Source: Gordonibacter faecis (GTDB lineage Bacteria > Actinomycetota > Coriobacteriia > Coriobacteriales > Eggerthellaceae). Taken from it: a stretch of DNA of 64,000 bases. Of this stretch, positions 58,936-64,000 are shown piece by piece. The notes beneath the pieces were generated by a model. The model saw only the letters and a program-made list of their open reading frames with translations. It was not told the origin of the DNA and searched no databases. The stretch lies in the NCBI RefSeq assembly GCF_030077735.1, contig NZ_JASJEU010000018.1, positions 49,647 through 113,646 on the forward strand. The letters are read 5' to 3'. The translations under genes were made by a program, and so were the position numbers. How positions within the stretch are numbered: the stretch's first letter is position 1; every line of letters begins with the position of its first letter.

Positions 58936-59775
58936 TTACTCTGATTGTTGCAATTCTGGAAGCCCCTCTTGCGGCTTCTTCATTACAAGCGCATAAACCA
59001 GCACACCAATGCCCACTAGTATGAGCGGCACGGACAGCAGCTGCCCCATGGTCAGCCAGCCGCCCCACAGATATCCTAGCTGCGCGTCCGGCACGCGCAC
59101 AAATTCGATACTGAATCGAAAACAGCCGTACAGAATAAGGAACACGCCGAGGAACGTGCCGCGCGGCCGCGGCGGAAGCTTGCGCGAAAGCGCGAACAGC
59201 ACTATGAACAGCACCACGCCTTCAAGAAGCGCCTCGTAGAGTTGAGAGGGATGGCGCGGTATCATACCGGCCGCCCCGCCGAACACCACGCCCCACGGCG
59301 CATCGGTGGGCGCGCCCCACAATTCGCCATTCACGAAGTTCGCCAAACGACCGAAGAAAAGGCCGATGGGAGCCGCAACGCACCCGAGGTCCGCCAGCGT
59401 GAGATACGGAATGCCGGTAAGTTTTGCCGCCGCAATGCCCGACAGCAGCGCCCCCACCAGCCCCCCGTGGAAGCTCATGCCACCGTGATTAAACGCGAAT
59501 ATCTCCAGCGGATTTTGCAGGTAGAACTCCAGTCCGTTACCGTAGAACAGCACATATCCCAAGCGCCCGCCCAAAATGACGCCCAAGATAACGCAGAACA
59601 TGATAGTGAGCAGCGCATCAGCATCCACCCGAATGCGCCAGCGTCGCGCCAGTCGCCAGATGAGCAGCGCCGCCAAGATGAAGCCCGCAATGTAGGCAAT
59701 CCCATACCACCGCACCACAAAAGGGCCGGCCACAAACACGATAGGATCGAGATTCTGGTAGATATCGTTCAGCAT
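58936..59775 (-). CDS. lgt: Prolipoprotein diacylglyceryl transferase
   Basis: 279 residues, seven helices. Lgt signature GRLANFVNGELWG is intact, with FNHGGMSFHGGLVGA and RHPSQLYEALLEG. It transfers diacylglycerol from phosphatidylglycerol to the lipobox cysteine of exported lipoproteins such as those at 31257 and 55587. Starts inside the 3' end of the preceding small zinc-ribbon gene (7-base overlap). Confidence 0.95.
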   Translation of the reverse strand: MLNDIYQNLDPIVFVAGPFVVRWYGIAYIAGFILAALLIWRLARRWRIRVDADALLTIMFCVILGVILGGRLGYVLFYGNGLEFYLQNPLEIFAFNHGGMSFHGGLVGALLSGIAAAKLTGIPYLTLADLGCVAAPIGLFFGRLANFVNGELWGAPTDAPWGVVFGGAAGMIPRHPSQLYEALLEGVVLFIVLFALSRKLPPRPRGTFLGVFLILYGCFRFSIEFVRVPDAQLGYLWGGWLTMGQLLSVPLILVGIGVLVYALVMKKPQEGLPELQQSE

Positions 59776-59990
59776 GTGCGTCCCATGCCCGCGCCTACTT
59801 CAATGGCGGCGAATCGCACCTCTTCGCGCAGTTGCGAGGGGATGTTTTGCATGCTGGAAACCTTGGTTCCGCAGGCAGGACAGCGCAGGGTGAACATGGC
59901 CAAATCGGCGCGCACGACCATCATGGAATCGTAGCAGCACACGTCCAAATTGGACGCGCCGCAGGCCGGGCAGGACACCGTCTGACTCAT
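59769..59990 (-). CDS. Small CxxC zinc-ribbon protein
   Basis: 73 residues from MSQTVSCPACGASNLD, with AAGGAGTG before the ATG. Two CxxC pairs (CPACG and CPACG, residues about 7-10 and 38-41) make a zinc ribbon. Overlaps lgt by 7 bases, so it is cotranscribed. Function unknown. Confidence 0.75.
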   Translation of the reverse strand: MSQTVSCPACGASNLDVCCYDSMMVVRADLAMFTLRCPACGTKVSSMQNIPSQLREEVRFAAIEVGAGMGRTC

Positions 59991-60143
59991 GCGCTCACAC
60001 TCCTTCGCCTCTTCCGCCGATCCGATGAATATCATTGTAGCAGACTTCCCAAAAGCGCAACCTCACGCACACGCAACGCTTGCCACCCAAGCGGCAGGGG
60101 CGCTTGGAACGCCCTGCACCCTTATCCCGCGCAGAAAACACAA

Positions 60144-60181
60144 GCGCGGCCGCCCGTCCCCGAGGGGTCGAACGGCCGCGC
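60144..60181 (-). terminator. Terminator after the Cys-rich protein gene
   Basis: GCGCGGCCG (60144-60152) pairs with CGGCCGCGC (60173-60181) with an inner CCCC/GGGG stem; on the minus strand TTGTGTTTTCTG follows. A second hairpin (GCAGGG/CCCTGC, 60094-60117) lies just beyond. Confidence 0.65.
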
Positions 60182-60224
60182 ATCTCGTGCGGTTCGTCTT
60201 CGCTTGCGCCCCGCAAAGGGGCGT

Positions 60225-60515
60225 CTACAGCAAGAAGCGATTCGGGTTGCCCTGCCGCTCGCCCCTCTCGGGCGCGTCAGCCAGGTTAGGCCCCTGCGTG
60301 AGGAAGTGCTCGCAGAAGCGGCAAACTTCCTTGACGGCCGCCTCGTAGTCCCGCTCGGGGTTGAGCAGCACCGTGACGTCCGTCGCCACCACATGGGTGG
60401 CGCGATTGCAGGCGGCATAGTGGCAATCGGCTGGGCACGGCTCGCCGGGTGTGTTGTGCGGGCAACGCGACATCATCTCGTCGTCGCAGCCGCGCCTCTC
60501 CCAACAGTTCGCCAT
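60225..60515 (-). CDS. Small cysteine-rich protein of unknown function
   Basis: 96 residues, GGAAGAAGGCGGG before the ATG. Nine cysteines in the pattern CWERRGC, C...CPADC, C, CRFC suggest metal or Fe-S binding (MANCWERRGCDDEMMSRC). It lies directly downstream of the NifU-like gene by 15 bases and is probably cotranscribed. I recognise no family beyond that. Confidence 0.7.
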   Translation of the reverse strand: MANCWERRGCDDEMMSRCPHNTPGEPCPADCHYAACNRATHVVATDVTVLLNPERDYEAAVKEVCRFCEHFLTQGPNLADAPERGERQGNPNRFLL

Positions 60516-60530
60516 GAGCCCGCCTTCTTC

Positions 60531-60767
60531 CTACTGCTCGTGCGCGGGGATGACTTTCGTCACGCCGGGCACGCGCTCCTTCAGGATGCGCTCCACGCCG
60601 TTGGCCAGCGTCATCTCGGACATGGGGCAGCCCTTGCAGGCGCCCTGCAGCTCCACCGAAACCACGCCGTCGGCGTCCACGTCAACCAGCTTCACGTCGC
60701 CACCATCAGCCTGCAGGCTGGGACGGATAAGCTCAAGCACAGCCGCCACGTCGGTTTTTTCAACCAT
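60531..60767 (-). CDS. NifU C-terminal domain (Nfu-type) iron-sulfur scaffold
   Basis: 78 residues from MVEKTDVAAVLELIRPSLQA, with AAGGAGA before the ATG. The Nfu motif GACKGCPMS has Cys 44 and 47, which bind a bridging 4Fe-4S cluster in dimers. It carries preassembled clusters to apo-enzymes, of which this region encodes many. Confidence 0.93.
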   Translation of the reverse strand: MVEKTDVAAVLELIRPSLQADGGDVKLVDVDADGVVSVELQGACKGCPMSEMTLANGVERILKERVPGVTKVIPAHEQ

Positions 60768-60898
60768 GGATGTCTCCTTCTCGATATGATGTCTCTCGGG
60801 TGCCGATTCTACCATAGCAGGGCCGGGCCTCGGCGCTCGCCAAGAAAAAGCACGAACGGGAGGCGCGTACCTGCGACCAGCCTTGAATCCTCCGGCGC

Positions 60899-62398
60899 TT
60901 ACGCCACCGGCTTCCAGTCCTTCCCCAGAATGACCAGTACGTCGGTTTCGTATTCGTAGTAGCCCAGGCCCTGAATGACGCGGCCGATGCCCAGGCTGGC
61001 CGCCACATCCTGCGCCTGCGCCTCATGTTCAGCACCGTCGTAAATAACGAGCGTCTCGGGGAAGGCATCGCTGTCCGCGTTGCCCGTGCCCGCCACATCG
61101 AAGCCTTCGGCGGTCAAGAGCTCGCCCGCCTGAGCAGCCCCTCCGGCAATGCCGGCACCGTTGCGTACCTCAACCTTGAAGGCCTTGCGGTCGACACCCG
61201 TCGGCGCGACCTTGTCGGTAGGGGGCTCTTCGCCCTTATCCACCGCTTCCATCATCTGCTCCCAGGCATCGCTCGATGCAACATAATACTTCACGTCATC
61301 GGCGGTGCTTTCGTAGCCCGGCACAAGCGCGCCAGCCACCGAGGCGGCTTCCACGCCTCCGAGCGACCCCGCCAAGCCAAGCGCGTCCATGGCCGAAATG
61401 TCAGTGGCAAACGAGCCGCCCACCGAATCGAGGAAGGTCGCGAACGCAAGTGCCCCTTCGCGGTCGAACGCCCGCTCGGCGAGTGCCGCCACGAACGCGC
61501 GCTGGTTTTTGGCCTGGTCTTCCACGCCCTCCTTGAAGTTGCTTGCACGCAGAAAGGTGAGCGCCGCGTTGCCATCGAGCGTCTGCTCGCCGGGCGCCAG
61601 GTAGGTGTCGCCCGCCTGCGGGTCGTCCACCTCCTGCTCCACGTTCACCGGCACGCCGCCGAGCGCGTCAACCAGGGCGGTAATGCCCGCTGCATCCGTC
61701 TTCACATAGTGCGCGATGTCGACACCCGCGAAGCCCGCTACGGCCGTGATCAGGGCTGCGTCGCCCTCACCGGCCGCCTCGCGCAGCCGGTGCGCCTTGC
61801 CGTCTGATAAGGTCACCCGCAGGTTCGGGGGCAGTGACACCAGCGTCACCTTGCCCGCCGCCTCGTCCACACGCGCCAGTACGAAGGCGTCGGGGCCTTC
61901 CTCGTCGAGCGCCGCCGAGGCCGCGCCCAGGTCAGCCACTAAAAGCGCGTACCACGGCCGCTCTTCCTTCAGGGCCGTGAGCGCTGTTTTCGCGTTGGAA
62001 TCGGCAAGCCCCATCTTCCCGTCCAGTGAGCCAAAGAACGTGGCTACGCCCACGCCACCGGCGATGACAGCCACCACCACGATGGCCACGAGACCCACCG
62101 CAATGCGTCGCACGCGCGCCTTGCGCTGCACTTCTTCGGTGAATTCGCGGCGGCTTACGCGGCGCGCGTACTCCGAGGAACTCTCGCGCGTGGCGGTATC
62201 GGGCAGCAGCGTGTCCACCACGCCACGGGCCGCGCGCCGCTTCTTGCGCGAGTTCGAAAAGCCCACCGCATCGGCATTCATGTGGCGCGACGAGCTATGC
62301 GCGCGGCGCTGCACGTGCGTGCCAATGGTGGCCGAGCGCATGCGACGCGAGGTAAGCTTCGATTGCGACGCGGTGAAGCCCTTCTTTTTACTGAACAT
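60899..62398 (-). CDS. LytR-CpsA-Psr (LCP) family protein with LytR_C domain
   Basis: 499 residues. A 98-residue Arg/Ser-rich cytoplasmic region (KKKGFTASQSKLTSRRM, SRKKRRAARG) precedes a single membrane helix at about 99-122. The LCP domain covers about 145-345 (DAFVLARVDEAAGKVTLVSLPPNLRV, GVDIAHYVKTDAAGITALVDALGGV, LDGNAALTFLRA, NQRAFVAAL). LytR_C follows from about 405 (FKVEVRNGAGIAGGAAQAGELL). LCP enzymes link wall polymers to peptidoglycan. The conserved second Arg of SxPRD is replaced by Pro-Asn-Leu-Arg, so activity may differ. Sits 15 bases downstream of murA. Confidence 0.88.
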   Translation of the reverse strand: MFSKKKGFTASQSKLTSRRMRSATIGTHVQRRAHSSSRHMNADAVGFSNSRKKRRAARGVVDTLLPDTATRESSSEYARRVSRREFTEEVQRKARVRRIAVGLVAIVVVAVIAGGVGVATFFGSLDGKMGLADSNAKTALTALKEERPWYALLVADLGAASAALDEEGPDAFVLARVDEAAGKVTLVSLPPNLRVTLSDGKAHRLREAAGEGDAALITAVAGFAGVDIAHYVKTDAAGITALVDALGGVPVNVEQEVDDPQAGDTYLAPGEQTLDGNAALTFLRASNFKEGVEDQAKNQRAFVAALAERAFDREGALAFATFLDSVGGSFATDISAMDALGLAGSLGGVEAASVAGALVPGYESTADDVKYYVASSDAWEQMMEAVDKGEEPPTDKVAPTGVDRKAFKVEVRNGAGIAGGAAQAGELLTAEGFDVAGTGNADSDAFPETLVIYDGAEHEAQAQDVAASLGIGRVIQGLGYYEYETDVLVILGKDWKPVA

Positions 62399-62413
62399 AG
62401 GCCTGCCGCCTTA

Positions 62414-63703
62414 TCAGCACGCCGGCAGCGCGTCGTCCACGGTTGCGCGCACGACATCCGCCCCGAGCGTTGCTAGTTTGCCCACGTAATCTTCGTAGCC
62501 GCGGTCGATGTGACCAATGTTGTGAATGCGCGTCTCACCTTCGGCCGACACGCCCGCCAGCACCAGTGCCGCGCCGGCGCGCAGGTCGGTAGAGGACACG
62601 GGCGCGCCCTGCAGCCCCTCCACGCCGCGCACGAGCGCATGATGGTCTTCAATGGTGATGTCCGCCCCCATGCGAATAAGTTCGCTGGCGAACATGAAGC
62701 GGTTCTCAAACACGTTTTCCGTGATGACCGACGTGCCGTCGGCGCAGGCCGCCAGCAGCATGAACTGGGCTTGCAGGTCGGTAGGGAAGCCGGGGTGCGG
62801 CAGCGTTTGAATGTCGGTGGGCGCAAGCGGGCCCTCGCGGCGCACGGTGATCCAGTCTGCGCCCGTTTCCACGTCGCAGCCCATGGCCTCCAGCTTCATG
62901 AGCGCCATGCGCAGATACGCGGGGTCAACGCCGCGCACGGTCACGGGGCCACCCATGAGCGCGCCGCCCGCGAGGAACGTGCCGGCTTCAATGCGATCGC
63001 CCACTGTCCGATGCTCGCAGGGGTGCAGCGACTCCAGCGGCACGCCCTCCACCTCGACAAACGACGATCCGCCGCCCGATACACGCGCACCCATGGCGTT
63101 CAGCATGTTTACAAGGTCAACAATTTCCGGCTCGCGCGCCGCGTTCTCGATGGTGGTAGTGCCCTCGGCCACCACGGCCGCCATCAGCAGGTTCTCCGTT
63201 GCACCCACGCTGGGGAAGTCCAGCACCACGTGCGCACCCATAAGCCCATGCGGCGTGGTTGCTTCCAGAAAGCCGTGATCCACAACGAATTCCACGCCGA
63301 GTGCTTCCAGGCCCACCAGGTGCATGTCAATTTTGCGCGCGCCAATCTGGCACCCGCCCGGCATGGCAACACGCGCCTGCCCAAAGCGCCCGATGAGCGG
63401 CCCGAGCACGGCAATGCTCGCGCGCATCTTCGACACCAGCTCATACGGCGTTTCCCACTTGTCCACGGCCTCGGTGTCGATAACCAGCGTGTGCCCCTCG
63501 CGCTCCACGCGCGCGTTCAGGCAACGCAGCACCTCCGCCATAATGGCAATATCCGAGATGAGCGGCACGTTTTCAATGACGCTTTCGCCGCGACCCAAAA
63601 GCGCCGCCGCCATGAGCTTGAGCGCCGAGTTCTTCGCTCCCGAGACGGCAACCTCGCCAGTGAGCACGCCGTTGCCTTGCACGATGATGATCTCTTCTGC
63701 CAT
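62414..63703 (-). CDS. murA: UDP-N-acetylglucosamine 1-carboxyvinyltransferase
   Basis: 429 residues, GGAGGGA before the ATG. Catalytic Cys118 lies in MPGGCQIGARKIDMHL, and Lys24-Asn25 in SGAKNSALK. Further landmarks are ATENLLMAAV, GDRIEAGTF and HPGFPTDLQAQF. It catalyses the first committed step of peptidoglycan synthesis, transfer of enolpyruvate from PEP to UDP-GlcNAc. Cysteine at the active site means it should be fosfomycin-sensitive in principle. Confidence 0.96.
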   Translation of the reverse strand: MAEEIIIVQGNGVLTGEVAVSGAKNSALKLMAAALLGRGESVIENVPLISDIAIMAEVLRCLNARVEREGHTLVIDTEAVDKWETPYELVSKMRASIAVLGPLIGRFGQARVAMPGGCQIGARKIDMHLVGLEALGVEFVVDHGFLEATTPHGLMGAHVVLDFPSVGATENLLMAAVVAEGTTTIENAAREPEIVDLVNMLNAMGARVSGGGSSFVEVEGVPLESLHPCEHRTVGDRIEAGTFLAGGALMGGPVTVRGVDPAYLRMALMKLEAMGCDVETGADWITVRREGPLAPTDIQTLPHPGFPTDLQAQFMLLAACADGTSVITENVFENRFMFASELIRMGADITIEDHHALVRGVEGLQGAPVSSTDLRAGAALVLAGVSAEGETRIHNIGHIDRGYEDYVGKLATLGADVVRATVDDALPAC

Positions 63704-63806
63704 GAGAGCGTCCCTCCATGCCCGATTACCAGGCCATTCGCCGTATCGTATTCTCTATCGTCAACCCCACCGCTCAAAGCAGCGAGTTTTTTGCCACCCA
63801 CCCATT

Positions 63807-63839
63807 ATAAAAACCAGAGGCCCGCACAAAGCAGGCCTC
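63807..63839 (-). terminator. Rho-independent terminator upstream of murA
   Basis: GAGGCC-x-GC (63817 side) pairs with GC-x-GGCCTC (to 63839) around ACAAA; on the minus strand the stem is followed by GGTTTTTATAATGG. It ends a gene lying beyond the right edge and separates it from murA. Confidence 0.8.
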
Positions 63840-63928
63840 CACAACGAAAGCAGAAGGGGAAAGAGATTATTGCGCAACTAACTCTACGTGAACCAGGATT
63901 GATACGCCCGTCGTTGCGAGCATCCCTT

Positions 63929-63957
63929 GTCATCCTGAGCACTGATAATAGTTATTG
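63929..63957. repeat. Fragment of the palindromic repeat next to a Fur-like sequence
   Basis: TGTCATCCTGAG at 63929-63940 is the exact left end of the repeat family with nothing of the core after it. It runs directly into TGATAATAGTTATTG (63943-63957), which matches 11 of 14 fixed Fur-box positions and shares TAGTTAT with the box at 51778. No gene can be assigned in the last 160 bases. Confidence 0.5.
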
Positions 63958-64000
63958 GGTTGAGGGGTTGAAGAAGATGTGCTGCAATCCTATGCGAAGG

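Noticed and set aside
1..64000. tRNA, rRNA or transposase genes
   Set aside because: I looked for tRNA-like cloverleaf and TTCGA arms in the gaps and for DDE/serine recombinase motifs in the proteins and found none.

Overview
This window comes from a high-GC anaerobic actinobacterium, most probably a member of the Eggerthellaceae (class Coriobacteriia). That is an inference from gene content: fused class I fumarase with malate dehydrogenase, ThyX, tandem DegV proteins, desulfoferrodoxin, a rubredoxin-flavin reductase fusion, a Tat-less molybdopterin oxidoreductase with MFS partners, and a giant BspA-like surface protein. No 16S or other diagnostic marker is present, so genus is not claimed.

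Layout. 1-5.9 kb: a giant secreted leucine-rich-repeat protein on the minus strand that runs off the left edge; its signal peptide and its body are in different frames on either side of a 13-base G tract. 6.1-12.8 kb: palindromic repeats, two genes of unknown function, a radical SAM/DUF4130 pair (putative DNA repair) behind a strong promoter with a LexA-like site, and a PflA-like radical SAM protein. 12.8-20.9 kb: minus-strand housekeeping block (dehydrogenase-like protein, two DegV, pncB, ricT, holB, tmk). 20.9-27.3 kb: fumarase, ferredoxin-nitroreductase, malate dehydrogenase, topA. 27.5-28.2 kb: a toxin-antitoxin pair with a perfect 20-bp operator palindrome. 29.1-35 kb: a polar amino acid ABC transporter and a NatAB-type ABC exporter. 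35.1-38.3 kb: DUF1385 protein, thyX, methyltransferase. 38.3-50.7 kb: the most distinctive accessory block, holding a 1273-residue acyl-CoA dehydratase activase-like protein, a DmsC-like membrane anchor, two zinc-ribbon proteins, two MFS carriers, a small 4Fe-4S protein, a molybdopterin enzyme and a divergent LysR regulator. 51-56.8 kb: rubredoxin-flavin reductase, NTPase, DUF364 protein and an iron/metal-complex ABC importer with Fur-like and AT-rich regulatory sites. 56.8-63.7 kb: rpmE, rhaD-like aldolase, desulfoferrodoxin, lgt, small zinc/iron-sulfur proteins, an LCP-LytR_C protein and murA.

How it fits together. Fumarase plus Mdh provide the malate/fumarate arm for fumarate respiration; the Mo enzyme, ferredoxin and carriers look like an inducible pathway that takes up an organic electron acceptor and reduces or dehydroxylates it; Dfx and the rubredoxin fusion deal with oxygen stress; the metal importer would feed these Fe-S enzymes. 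A family of roughly 75-160 bp imperfect palindromes beginning TGTCATCCTGAG and ending CAGGATGACA recurs through the window, once translated in frame inside fumarase. Several housekeeping proteins carry long low-complexity tails or inserts. No tRNA, rRNA, CRISPR array or transposase was seen.
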